Part shown: positions 6,636 through 16,607 of the stretch, piece after piece
Position numbering within the stretch: the stretch's first letter is position 1
How the letters are laid out: each line of letters begins with the position of its first letter
Source of the DNA: Anaerolineales bacterium
Lineage (GTDB): Bacteria; Chloroflexota; Anaerolineae; Anaerolineales; Villigracilaceae
Assembly (NCBI GenBank): GCA_017882065.1
Contig: JADGQD010000007.1
Location: 1 to 23,291, forward strand
Reading direction: 5' to 3'
Length of the DNA: 23,291 nt
Position numbers and translations under genes: made by a program
Notes under the pieces: model-generated
Told to the model about the DNA's origin: nothing
What the model saw: the letters and a program-made list of their open reading frames with translations, nothing else
The model's database searches: none

Positions 6636-8813
6636 ATGGTTACGAACCTCGAACGCGGCTCACTGCTGCACAAACGTTACCGGATCATCGAAATTCTCGG
6701 CCAGGGCGGTATGGGATCGGTTTACCGCGCCATGGATGAGAATCTGGGCGTGGATGTGGCCGTGAAGGAAAACCTGTTCACCTCCGATGAATACGCCCGT
6801 CAGTTCCGGTTGGAAGCGGTCATCCTCGCCAGCCTGCGTCACACCAACCTGCCACGCGTGACCGATCACTTTGTCATCGGTGAGCAAGGCCAATACCTGA
6901 TCATGGATTTTATTGATGGGGAAGACCTGCGCCAGCGCATGGAACGCACCGGTTCCGTTTCTGAAGAAGAAGCCATTCTGGTCGGCGCGGCCATGTGCGA
7001 CGCACTGCAATACCTGCACACACGCAAACCATCCATCATTCACCGCGACCTCAAACCCGGTAACGTCCGTATCACGCCGGACGGACACATATACCTGGTG
7101 GATTTCGGATTGGCGAAACTGGTCAAAGGCAGCCAGGCGACAACCAGCGGGGCGCGCGCCATGACCCCCGGCTATTCCCCACCCGAACAATACGGCACAG
7201 CACGCACTGACCCAAGAACTGATATCTATTCTCTCGGCGCGACGCTCTACGCCGCACTGACCGGTGTCATCCCCGAAGACAGCCTGGCACGGGCCATCGA
7301 TAACGTCGAATTGACTCCGCTGCGCGGGCGCAGCCCGAAAGTCTCGCGTAAACTGGCAGCCGCCATCGAAAAGGCCATGGCCGTCCGCCCGGAGGACCGT
7401 TTCCAGTCGGCGGAGGAATTCAGGCAGGCATTACTGACCTCCAACGTCAAGACCAAGCGGCTGGAAGGTGAAATCGTCGTCGACCCGCCGCCTCAGGCCC
7501 TATGGTCTGAAGAAGATAGTAACCTCGCCAACGAAATGCCCAGGGACACCCGGAATGGTCCGATCTCGCTTCCGCCTTCCAAACCACGCAAGAAAGTCCG
7601 CAGTACCAGTTGGTGGATCTTCTTCTCTATCTTCCTGTTGACCATCTTATCGGCTCTGTTATCCATCCTCATCTTCTGGTCGCCGATCACGAAGGCATTT
7701 CTGGGACTGCTGGCTACGTCAACTTCCACGTCAATTGCAACGCCCGTCCCCGGCACGCAGACAATTCAATTCGCGAATTCTTTGCCGCCTCCCCCGCCAG
7801 AAGGCAAGTCGGCTACACCGCAGCCCTCCTCCACCGTCACCCGGACGCCCCTGCCGACCTTCACGCCGTCCGTTACACACACGCCCACCGAGACGCTGAT
7901 CCCGACTCCCACTTCCCTGGGCGGCGGTACCAGCCAGATCGCTTTTGCCTCGAACCGCGCCGGCGCGCCGCAAATCTACCTCATGAATGCCAATGGCAGC
8001 AACCCACTTCAAAAGACAAACATGTTGGATGGTGCCTGCCAGCCCTCCTTTTCTCCTGATGGGGTGCGCCTCGTTTTCATCTCACCCTGTCTAAAACGCC
8101 TTGACCAATATCCGGGGGCGAAAATGTATGTGATCAACGCTGACGGTAGCGGGTTGCCGATTGAACTTGCATCCGAGGAAGGCGGCGATTTCGACCCGGC
8201 CTGGTCGCCGGATGGGACGCGCATCGCTTTCACCTCCCTGCGAGACGGCTCCCCACAGATCTATGTCCTAAACTTGGGCGACAAAAGTGTAACACGCCTG
8301 ACCGAGGCATCCAGCGATGTCCGCCAGCCAGACTGGTCATCGCAGCCGGCCTGGTCACCAAGCGGAACGCAGATCATCTACACCGGTCACAGCCGTCTCA
8401 CCAAGGCCCTGCAAATCTGGGGTATGAGCGACGCTGGCCGCGGCCAGGCATTTTTGATCCGTCGGGGACCAGAATATTGGAATTTCCTCCCAGACTGGTC
8501 GCCAGATGGTAAGACCATCCTATTTAGTGAGACAAGGGGGGATCAGCAACTTGGCTGGTTGATGTTCTATGACTACGAACACCAGACCGCCGGTGCAGAT
8601 CACCTGCGTACGGGGACATACGGCACTCACAGTGATTACTCGCCAGATGGGATGTGGGTAGCTTATGAAAGCCTGGATATACAGGATACCACCGGTCGCT
8701 TGGATTACGATATTTATTGCATGAAAGCAGATGGTACGGGGCCTATCATCCGGCTGACGAATCCCCTTTCCATGGAGTTTGACCCGGCCTGGCGGCCAAT
8801 AGTCACACCATAA
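6636..8813 (+). CDS. Membrane Ser/Thr protein kinase with extracellular PD40 propeller
   Basis: This encodes 725 residues. An N-terminal Hanks-type kinase domain (about 14-270) carries the glycine loop GQGGMG (22-27), Lys44 in VAVK, catalytic HRDLKPGN (136-143), DFG (156-158) and PPE (182-184), so it should be active. A basic linker precedes one membrane helix (about 325-352). Outside the membrane a Pro/Thr/Ser-rich stalk (about 375-430) leads to roughly six PD40/TolB-type blades, recognisable as repeated W/F-S-P-D-G motifs (for example AWSPDGTRIAF and DWSPDGKTILF). The arrangement suggests a receptor kinase that senses a ligand or envelope state and phosphorylates cytoplasmic targets; no target is known. 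There is no clear ribosome-binding site. GATAAT lies nine bases before the ATG, again hinting at a very short leader. A terminator follows. Confidence 0.93.
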   Translation: MVTNLERGSLLHKRYRIIEILGQGGMGSVYRAMDENLGVDVAVKENLFTSDEYARQFRLEAVILASLRHTNLPRVTDHFVIGEQGQYLIMDFIDGEDLRQRMERTGSVSEEEAILVGAAMCDALQYLHTRKPSIIHRDLKPGNVRITPDGHIYLVDFGLAKLVKGSQATTSGARAMTPGYSPPEQYGTARTDPRTDIYSLGATLYAALTGVIPEDSLARAIDNVELTPLRGRSPKVSRKLAAAIEKAMAVRPEDRFQSAEEFRQALLTSNVKTKRLEGEIVVDPPPQALWSEEDSNLANEMPRDTRNGPISLPPSKPRKKVRSTSWWIFFSIFLLTILSALLSILIFWSPITKAFLGLLATSTSTSIATPVPGTQTIQFANSLPPPPPEGKSATPQPSSTVTRTPLPTFTPSVTHTPTETLIPTPTSLGGGTSQIAFASNRAGAPQIYLMNANGSNPLQKTNMLDGACQPSFSPDGVRLVFISPCLKRLDQYPGAKMYVINADGSGLPIELASEEGGDFDPAWSPDGTRIAFTSLRDGSPQIYVLNLGDKSVTRLTEASSDVRQPDWSSQPAWSPSGTQIIYTGHSRLTKALQIWGMSDAGRGQAFLIRRGPEYWNFLPDWSPDGKTILFSETRGDQQLGWLMFYDYEHQTAGADHLRTGTYGTHSDYSPDGMWVAYESLDIQDTTGRLDYDIYCMKADGTGPIIRLTNPLSMEFDPAWRPIVTP

Positions 8814-8833
8814 TATACGGAATGTTATCGCAG

Positions 8834-8868
8834 AATGCCCCGAAACGAAATCCGGGGCATTTTATTTT
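8834..8868 (+). terminator. Rho-independent terminator after the kinase gene
   Basis: AATGCCCCG (8834-8842) pairs with CGGGGCATT (8853-8861) around a 10-nt loop, followed by TTATTTT. It lies 21 bases after the kinase stop codon. Confidence 0.88.
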
Positions 8869-8916
8869 GAAGGGTCTTTGGGAATTCCATATACTTATTT
8901 ATCCCATCCAGACGGC

Positions 8917-8990
8917 GATGGGGCAAATAGGAGGTGTTGGCCGGGGGCTCGCCCGCCAAAGCCGCCCCCAACATCCCAATCCCCCAGTTT
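8917..8990. repeat. G-rich imperfect inverted repeat between kinase and prenyltransferase genes
   Basis: GGGGGC (8943-8948) pairs with GCCCCC (8964-8969), and TGTT (8935-8938) with AACA (8970-8973), with a 4-nt bulge. Flanking GGGG and CCCC tracts extend the complementarity imperfectly. Read on the minus strand, its right arm begins AACTGGGGG and later has TGTTGGGGG. Nearly the same pair of blocks occurs at 2713-2729 with a 7-nt gap removed, so this may be a dispersed intergenic repeat. No open frame here looks real. Confidence 0.4.
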
Positions 8991-9021
8991 GTGAAAACAG
9001 TACACTAACTGGGTTATTATG

Positions 9022-9050
9022 TTGATACGGATCATGATTAGCTTTATACT
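9022..9050 (+). promoter_or_regulatory. Near-consensus sigma-70 promoter for the prenyltransferase gene
   Basis: TTGATA (9022-9027) and TATACT (9045-9050) are separated by exactly 17 bp, each one base from consensus. The ATG of the downstream gene begins 10 bases after the -10 box, so the leader would be only about 1-4 nt. No ribosome-binding site is visible, which agrees with leaderless initiation. Confidence 0.65.
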
Positions 9051-9060
9051 CAATTCCATA

Positions 9061-9978
9061 ATGATAAAACTATTTAAGGTAGCCCGCCCTCAATTCTTAA
9101 TTGTGGGGCTGACACTTTTTGTGTTTGGCGCTTTGTGGGCTGTCCTCTTGGGAGCCTTTTTCTCCCCATTACGACTTTTGTTCGGTTACCTGGTCATCTT
9201 GCCTGCCCAGCTTTCGGTTCACTTTGGCAATGACTACTTCGATATAGCATCAGACAGGCCCGGCGGAGGTACGATGATAAGTGGAGGCGGCGGTGTTCTT
9301 TTAGAGCATCCAGAGTTAAGAGAACCTGCCAGGTGGATCGCGGTGATACTTATCTTTTTGTCCATGGGGATGGGTATTGTATTTATACGGACATATTCAT
9401 ATCCCTTCTGGATGATAGGATTCGTTATATTGGGCAATTTGGCAGGTTGGTTCTATTCAGCGCCTCCTATCAGGCTTTCCCAGCGAGGTTTCGGGGAATT
9501 ATGTTATACCTTTATCTCGGGATTTCTCATACCAAGTATGGGATATCTGGTCATGAGAGGTGTCTTGGATCTGGAAGGGATATTTTTCTCGATTCCTCTC
9601 ATGCTGTATGGTTTGGTGAGTATCCTTAGTGTTGAGATACCGGACATGGAAGACGACCGCCTAAGTAACAAGAGAACATGGGTGGTACAAAAGGGGCGCA
9701 ACTTTGGTTTCACTTCAGCAGGATGGCTGCTACTTGCGGCAACGACATATTTCTTCATCTTTCCAATATTCTATGAACGACAGATTCCAATAAACTTCCG
9801 CGTGTTAGGCTTGCTCTCGCTACTCCCATTGGGAGCAGGGATATTTGGTATGGTGAAGAGACCTGTCGATAGGGTACCCGCCACCAGAATTGCTATCTGG
9901 ACCGTTATTATGCTGGCTGCCTTCTCTGTATTCGTGGATATCTACCTATTATATCTGGCAATAAACTGGAGAATGTGA
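9061..9978 (+). CDS. UbiA-superfamily prenyltransferase
   Basis: This encodes a 305-residue membrane protein with the two Asp-rich motifs of UbiA-type aromatic prenyltransferases. The first is N57-D-Y-F-D61-x3-D65 in helix 2; the second is D195-M-E-D-D199 followed by RLSNKRTW. About eight or nine hydrophobic helices are present. The family attaches an isoprenoid chain to an aromatic or related acceptor using Mg-bound prenyl diphosphate. The N-D-Y-F-D form is closest to MenA-like enzymes, but the gene sits alone and menaquinone synthesis cannot be asserted. I start at the ATG at 9061; an in-frame ATG at 9019 would lie within the promoter. Base and codon use differ from the neighbours: the gene is visibly AT-richer, with many AGA, AGG, ATA and TTA codons. 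That suggests transfer or a different expression class. Confidence 0.87.
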   Translation: MIKLFKVARPQFLIVGLTLFVFGALWAVLLGAFFSPLRLLFGYLVILPAQLSVHFGNDYFDIASDRPGGGTMISGGGGVLLEHPELREPARWIAVILIFLSMGMGIVFIRTYSYPFWMIGFVILGNLAGWFYSAPPIRLSQRGFGELCYTFISGFLIPSMGYLVMRGVLDLEGIFFSIPLMLYGLVSILSVEIPDMEDDRLSNKRTWVVQKGRNFGFTSAGWLLLAATTYFFIFPIFYERQIPINFRVLGLLSLLPLGAGIFGMVKRPVDRVPATRIAIWTVIMLAAFSVFVDIYLLYLAINWRM

Positions 9979-10005
9979 AAAAAACAGGGATTTTGCAAAC
10001 TTCGC

Positions 10006-10026
<21 letters not shown>
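9979..10026. terminator. Bidirectional terminator shared by the prenyltransferase and clpB genes
   Basis: A perfect 17-bp stem (AAAAAACAGGGATTTTG at 9979-9995 with its complement ending in T6 at 10009-10025) closes a 13-nt loop. The A-run and T-run ends make it work in both directions. It starts directly after the prenyltransferase stop codon. The clpB stop codon (10006-10008) lies in the loop, so one stem arm is coding sequence. Confidence 0.9.
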
Positions 10027-12627
<2,601 letters not shown>

Positions 12628-12687
12628 AGAATCCTCCGTAAAATACAGGAGCGGAAAACTTTTGTAACCAGCCTCACAAAGGTGGTG

Positions 12688-14442
12688 CTATTTCGCCACT
12701 ACTGCCTGGCTGTGCGCGCGGAGTTCCGAGATGTTCTTCCGCAGTCTGGCCAGGGTATTCTCAGCCTTGTCAATGCGCTCACGCTCACTGCGGACGTAGC
12801 GGGTGTAGGGGGCAACGCCATCTTTCAGGCGGGCGATGGCATCTTCGCTCTCGTTACTGAACTGGGTTGTCAGTGCGCTGAGCAGCTTTGTGCGCAGACT
12901 GAGCATTTTCTCTTTGAACTTGTCTTTGGCCTTTTTACGCTTGAAGGGGATCACGAAAAAACCCAGGACGGCCAGGGTACTGGCGGCCAGGATGCCAGTG
13001 ATATCCAGGGTGGAAGAGAGGACAGCTATGGTGACCAGCGCCCCCAGACCCACAGCTCCGACTTCCAGCAGTGCGGTCTGGGCCACAGCGGTTTCGACGC
13101 TGGCGGCCAACTCGCTGGCTTCTTTGTTGCGATCGTAGCTCTCCACAATGGTCTGGACGGTTTTGCCAACGGTGTCGATCAATTCACGCCGGCGGGTCTC
13201 ACGCGGACCGTAGCTTTCGCCGACCATGTGGTCCAGATTCTGCGCCCGGCGGCGTTGCAGGTAGCTCATGACTTGCTGCCATTCGTGCAGATCTTTCTGC
13301 ACCAGCCAGTCGATCAGGCGCTGTACCTGATCTTCGATCTGGTGCGGGACGTTGGCCAGGACCTGCTTTTCGAACTGGGCCCGGACCTTGTCGCCGCGCA
13401 CCAGGTTCTGGACGTTGGTGAGGCGCATGGTGCTGTCGAAGAAGTCGAGGCCTCGCTGTTCGAGACGGTGCAGGATATTCTCGACTTCGGCCAGGCGTGG
13501 AGGGAGTTCATTGTGCAGTTCGCGCTCGTACTCTATGATGACGGTTTCCAGGGCGGCGGCGGTCTGTTTGTCTTCATTCAGGGCTTCGGCCTGGACCGCC
13601 AGGGATTGGCCGGCCTGGTCGCCCAGATGTTCGGCCACGCCAAGCGGGTTGTTGAACTTGAGCTGGAGCCGGGTGGTATCGTCGAGGGTGGCGCTGACGA
13701 ATTGCTCCAGGTCGTCCAGTCGGCTGGCGTTGCGCAGACGGGTACGTTGTTCGGGGTCCGGTTCGGATTGGGCGCGTTGGGCCAATTTAGCGGAAACAGG
13801 ATACAACTGAGGTTGATCGCCAAGTATTTTGGTGGTGTGGATTAGGATAAAGTCGCGGACTTCCTGCAAGGCAGAGTCGTCTTCGAAGATGTCCACCTTA
13901 TTCAGAACAAAGACGACTTTCTTCCCCCAAGTAAGGATGCGTTCCAGGAATTGTCGCTCGCTTTCGGTCAGTGGATGATCGGCAGAGGTGATGAACAGAA
14001 CCAGGTCACTCCGCGGAACGAACTCGTCCGTTAACCGTTCGTGATGGCGGATGATGGCATTCGTACCCGGTGTGTCAACAATGTTCAGTTCTTTCAGGAG
14101 TGGAAGGGGGTAGGTATAGATGGCAAAGTTTTCGTCGACTACTTGTTCGGCGGCCTGTTCGCCCCATTTGACCAGGGTGACGCGCGAAGTGGTGGGGGTA
14201 GCGCCTTCAGCAAGCACTTTTTTGCCGAGCAAGGCGTTGATTAGGGCACTCTTGCCAGCGTTGAACTCGCCGGCAACGACGATCAGGAAAAGTTCGTCCA
14301 GTTGCAGGATGGCTTTCTGCAGGCTGTCCAGAGCTTCGCGCGGCAGATCAAATTCGGCCAGGGCGAGTTGGAACCCGGCCAGGGCTTCTTTTTCGTCGCG
14401 TAGGAAACGGGCTTGCTGATCGGTGAGTACGGACTGGTGCAT
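12688..14442 (-). CDS. Dynamin-like GTPase with membrane segment
   Basis: This encodes 584 residues. The GTPase domain shows G1 GEFNAGKSAL (58-67), a conserved Thr pair in the G2 region (TPTTS, 82-86), G3 DTPG (123-126) and G4 NKVD (181-184). The NAGKS form of G1 and the long helical region after it are typical of bacterial dynamin-like proteins. A helical stalk occupies about 230-470. A strongly hydrophobic stretch at about 478-525 could form a membrane-inserting hairpin, followed by basic residues (FKRKKAKDK) and a C-terminal coiled coil. Such proteins remodel or repair membranes. It has an AAGGAG site and lies between the CbpM-like gene (33 bp) and clpB (60 bp) on the same strand, implying a joint role under protein or membrane stress. 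The GTPase assignment is strong; the cellular role is inferred. Confidence 0.9.
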   Translation of the reverse strand: MHQSVLTDQQARFLRDEKEALAGFQLALAEFDLPREALDSLQKAILQLDELFLIVVAGEFNAGKSALINALLGKKVLAEGATPTTSRVTLVKWGEQAAEQVVDENFAIYTYPLPLLKELNIVDTPGTNAIIRHHERLTDEFVPRSDLVLFITSADHPLTESERQFLERILTWGKKVVFVLNKVDIFEDDSALQEVRDFILIHTTKILGDQPQLYPVSAKLAQRAQSEPDPEQRTRLRNASRLDDLEQFVSATLDDTTRLQLKFNNPLGVAEHLGDQAGQSLAVQAEALNEDKQTAAALETVIIEYERELHNELPPRLAEVENILHRLEQRGLDFFDSTMRLTNVQNLVRGDKVRAQFEKQVLANVPHQIEDQVQRLIDWLVQKDLHEWQQVMSYLQRRRAQNLDHMVGESYGPRETRRRELIDTVGKTVQTIVESYDRNKEASELAASVETAVAQTALLEVGAVGLGALVTIAVLSSTLDITGILAASTLAVLGFFVIPFKRKKAKDKFKEKMLSLRTKLLSALTTQFSNESEDAIARLKDGVAPYTRYVRSERERIDKAENTLARLRKNISELRAHSQAVVAK

Positions 14443-14475
14443 GGATTTCTCCTTAGAAACGCCGATAGGCTGTTG

Positions 14476-14754
14476 TTATTCCTGAATTTCCAATTCGATC
14501 CAGGTGGCCTCGTAATAGACTTCCCGGTAACGAGCCAGGCGCACGTCCTGGCTGGCCCTATGGATGGCCAACTCAGTTTCCAACTGGCGAATATGAGACT
14601 GCATTGCAACAACCTGGCTGCGCAGATGCAGGATAGTCTCTGCTGCTGCCTCATCGACTCCCAGATCGTTCAGTAAACGACGCTGGCAGCGCGACTCATA
14701 GCCTTCGTATGGACCATACCAATACCGTTTTGGAGATGAATTTTCGGGAATCAT
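14476..14754 (-). CDS. CbpM-like coiled-coil co-chaperone modulator (putative)
   Basis: This encodes 92 residues. After a polar, aromatic N-terminus (YWYGPYEGYE), the central part LLNDLGVDEAAAETILHLRSQ (27-47) and a heptad-patterned coiled coil to about residue 75 resemble the C-terminal half of CbpM/MerR-like proteins. In E. coli, CbpM binds the J-domain of CbpA and inhibits it. The canonical N-terminal HTH of that family is not obvious here. The start ATG is nine bases after the stop codon of the J-protein gene, and its ribosome-binding site (GAGGT) overlaps that stop (TGAGGT), so translation is probably coupled. The neighbourhood is the main support for a modulator role. The alternative is an unrelated short coiled-coil adaptor for the dynamin-like protein next door. 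Confidence 0.6.
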   Translation of the reverse strand: MIPENSSPKRYWYGPYEGYESRCQRRLLNDLGVDEAAAETILHLRSQVVAMQSHIRQLETELAIHRASQDVRLARYREVYYEATWIELEIQE

Positions 14755-14763
14755 ACCATTACC

Positions 14764-15735
14764 TCATTTGGGATGTGCGTTAGAACCGTTAGGCCGGGAG
14801 GAGGCCAACTCGCGGATGCTGTTGACCTCCTGTTCGGTCAGCGGGTCGGGCAGCACCAGCCTGACCAGGGCAAACAGGTCGCCGCGCGTTTTGGGATCAC
14901 CCAGGTGGGGCATGCCCTTGCCGCGCAAGCGGAAACTCCGGTTGGCATTGGTGCGGGGAGGGATCTTAAGGATCAGCGGCCGCTCCAGGGAGGGGATGCG
15001 GATTTCACCACCGGCGATGGCGGTGAAGATATCGACCGGCACCTCCAGGTGCAAGTTATCCCCTTCGCGCTCGAAGGTTTCATTGGGTAAGATGTGCACT
15101 ATCAAATACAGATCTCCAGCCGGCCCACTGTTGTGACCCGGCTCCCCCTGGCTTGCCAGGCGAACTCGAGATCCGGTACGCACACCCGGTGGAATACCGG
15201 CTTTAATGCGGTGACTATCTATTTCCAACAGGCGCTCTGCGCCATGAAAAGCCTCTTCCAGGGTCAGATCGACTTCATACTCGACATCACGTCCGCGGCG
15301 CGGGGTGGACGGAGTACCTCGGCTACTGCCTCCACCGCTCCTATGTGTCTGGCCAAAGATATTGTTGAAGAAGTCGGAATATGGCGATGCGCTTCCGAAG
15401 AGGTCTTCCAAGTCTTCGGCATTGGCGTATTGGACATGCGCCCCCTGGTCAGCTTGGGCCGACCAGTTTTGCCAGTCGAAATCCTGTTGGCGTCCGCCCG
15501 TCTGCTGCCAGTGCAGGTATTGAGCCCGCAACTCATCGTACTTCTTGCGCTGTTCCCCGTCCGATAGAACCTGGTAAGCCTCATTGATCGTCTTGAATTT
15601 CTCCTCTGCTTCTTTATTGCCCGGGTTTACATCCGGATGAACCTTGCGGGCCAACTGGCGGAAGACCTGCCTGATCGCCTTCTCGTCGGCTTCCGGTGGT
15701 ATACCTAAAATTTCATAATAATCCTTAAAGTCCAT
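14764..15735 (-). CDS. CbpA-type J-domain co-chaperone
   Basis: This encodes a 323-residue DnaJ-class protein. The J-domain (about 4-70) has the catalytic H33-P-D35 tripeptide that stimulates the DnaK ATPase. A Gln/Trp- and Ser/Gly-rich linker (about 75-150) follows. Two beta-barrel substrate-binding domains then end with a region rich in conserved glycines (FRLRGKGMPHLGDP). The four CxxCxGxG zinc repeats of classical DnaJ are absent, so this is a class II (CbpA-like) J-protein. It would deliver clients to DnaK, which is not in this window, and onward to ClpB, encoded at the end of the same operon. Only 11 bp separate it from the upstream small CxxC gene, and no strong ribosome-binding site is seen, suggesting coupled translation. 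Confidence 0.95.
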   Translation of the reverse strand: MDFKDYYEILGIPPEADEKAIRQVFRQLARKVHPDVNPGNKEAEEKFKTINEAYQVLSDGEQRKKYDELRAQYLHWQQTGGRQQDFDWQNWSAQADQGAHVQYANAEDLEDLFGSASPYSDFFNNIFGQTHRSGGGSSRGTPSTPRRGRDVEYEVDLTLEEAFHGAERLLEIDSHRIKAGIPPGVRTGSRVRLASQGEPGHNSGPAGDLYLIVHILPNETFEREGDNLHLEVPVDIFTAIAGGEIRIPSLERPLILKIPPRTNANRSFRLRGKGMPHLGDPKTRGDLFALVRLVLPDPLTEQEVNSIRELASSRPNGSNAHPK

Positions 15736-15746
15736 TGGGCACCGTC

Positions 15747-15977
15747 TTATTCGTCTTCTTGGTCATTGCCTGACTCTTTGCCATTCCTGGGCTGCCTTCT
15801 TTTATAAGCAGTCTCAATTTCCTCTGCTGAATGGGTATCGCAGGCGACCAGCGGTCGTCGTTCATCCGGAACGCGGTGACCGCCGGGGCTGGTCACAGTA
15901 CAATCCACCAGCCTGCCATCCGGGGTATACACAGCAAGAATGTTGAATATTCTGGCACATATGATGCAGCCATGCAT
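15747..15977 (-). CDS. Small CxxC protein heading the chaperone operon
   Basis: This encodes a 76-residue protein with possible metal ligands C4, C7 (CIIC), C26, H34, C46 and H49. It begins with the CxxC pair, has a short beta-like core (ILAVYTPDGRLVDCTVTS), and ends in a highly charged tail (NGKESGNDQEDE). I resemble it only to short uncharacterised proteins next to DnaJ genes in Chloroflexota, from memory. The ATG at 15975-15977 is preferred; an in-frame GTG at 16008-16010 would add 11 residues, the first of them encoded within the terminal hairpin of the adjacent insertion element. It is the first gene of the minus-strand operon, 11 bp before the J-protein. A redox- or zinc-dependent regulator of the chaperones is one possibility, but nothing beyond position supports it. 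Confidence 0.65.
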   Translation of the reverse strand: MHGCIICARIFNILAVYTPDGRLVDCTVTSPGGHRVPDERRPLVACDTHSAEEIETAYKRRQPRNGKESGNDQEDE

Positions 15978-16006
15978 CTCAACAATATTTTTATTGGCTT
16001 GTAAAA

Positions 16007-16025
16007 CCACTGTCTATGGCAGTGG
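16007..16025 (+). repeat. Left-end hairpin of the IS200/IS605 element
   Basis: CCACTG (16007-16012) pairs with CAGTGG (16020-16025) around a 7-nt loop. An alternative hairpin, GGTAGA (16025-16030) with TCTACC (16041-16046), overlaps it by one base. Subterminal hairpins are what the Y1 transposase recognises. Confidence 0.6.
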
Positions 16026-16071
16026 GTAGAGTGAAAAGGTTCTACCGTGAAGAGTAGTTAAGAATGTGGGT

Positions 16072-16122
16072 ATGATGAGCCTCCCTGGAAGGTGTGCAAC
16101 AATCCAAAAGGAGACTCATCAT
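16072..16122 (+). promoter_or_regulatory. Leader hairpin hiding the tnpA ribosome-binding site and start codon
   Basis: ATGATGAGCCTCC (16072-16084) is complementary to GGAGACTCATCAT (16110-16122) with a single C/A mismatch, closing a 25-nt loop. The right arm contains the GGAG of the ribosome-binding site and the first two bases of the ATG. In the folded leader neither would be available to ribosomes. Repression of transposase translation by a leader structure is known for enteric IS200; its conservation here is inferred. Confidence 0.7.
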
Positions 16123-16564
16123 GGCCCAACGATTCAGAAGGCTATCACATTCGCTCTACGAGTGCAAGTATCATGTTGTGTTTTGTCCGAAGTACCGATA
16201 CCGAATATTCAAGGATGCGATTGGAGAATATGCCAAGCAACAAGTGTATCAACTGTGCAAGCAGGAAGAACAGGTAGAAGTGTTGGAATTGAATGTGCAA
16301 CCTGAGCATGTGCATCTGGTGGTGATAATTCCACCGAAATATGCGGTATCGGAGTTCAAGGGATACCTGAAAGGCAAGATGGCATTGCGACTATTCCAAC
16401 AGTACGAGAGTCTGGGGCGACGATATTGGGGGCGTCATCTATGGGCGAGAGGTTACTGTGTGAGTACAATAGGATTGGACGAAGAGAAGATACGCGAATA
16501 CGTACAATGGCAAGAGAAGCAGGAAAAGCAAGCTGAAATTGTGCAAGGTAAGTTGTTCGATTAA
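16121..16564 (+). CDS. tnpA: IS200/IS605-family Y1 transposase TnpA
   Basis: This encodes a 147-residue HUH single-strand transposase. It has the H-V-H pair at 63-65 in PEHVHLVVIIPP, which binds the catalytic metal. Other family signatures are YECKYHVVFCPKYR near the N-terminus, the KGYLKGKMAL helix (about 80-89) and LWARGYCVSTIG (about 107-117). Tyr127 in I-R-E-Y-V is the likely nucleophile that cuts DNA at the element ends. All catalytic parts are present and the length is normal, so the enzyme is probably functional. AAGGAG at 16108-16113 lies seven bases before the ATG and is masked by the leader hairpin. An in-frame upstream ATG at 16094 is less likely because it lies in the hairpin loop without a ribosome-binding site. 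Confidence 0.95.
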   Translation: MAQRFRRLSHSLYECKYHVVFCPKYRYRIFKDAIGEYAKQQVYQLCKQEEQVEVLELNVQPEHVHLVVIIPPKYAVSEFKGYLKGKMALRLFQQYESLGRRYWGRHLWARGYCVSTIGLDEEKIREYVQWQEKQEKQAEIVQGKLFD

Positions 16565-16607
16565 CAACCAAAGTAAGAGTGCGCCTTCCAGGCGCAATGT
16601 TCTAAGG

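Noticed and set aside
8822..9025. 67-codon open frame on the plus strand between kinase and prenyltransferase genes
   Set aside because: It runs through the kinase terminator, the G-rich inverted repeat and the -35 box of the next promoter, and its translation resembles no protein.
15978..16120. CIRCE or other heat-shock operator upstream of the chaperone operon
   Set aside because: No TTAGCACTC-N9-GAGTGCTAA-like repeat and no good -35/-10 pair was found on the minus strand.
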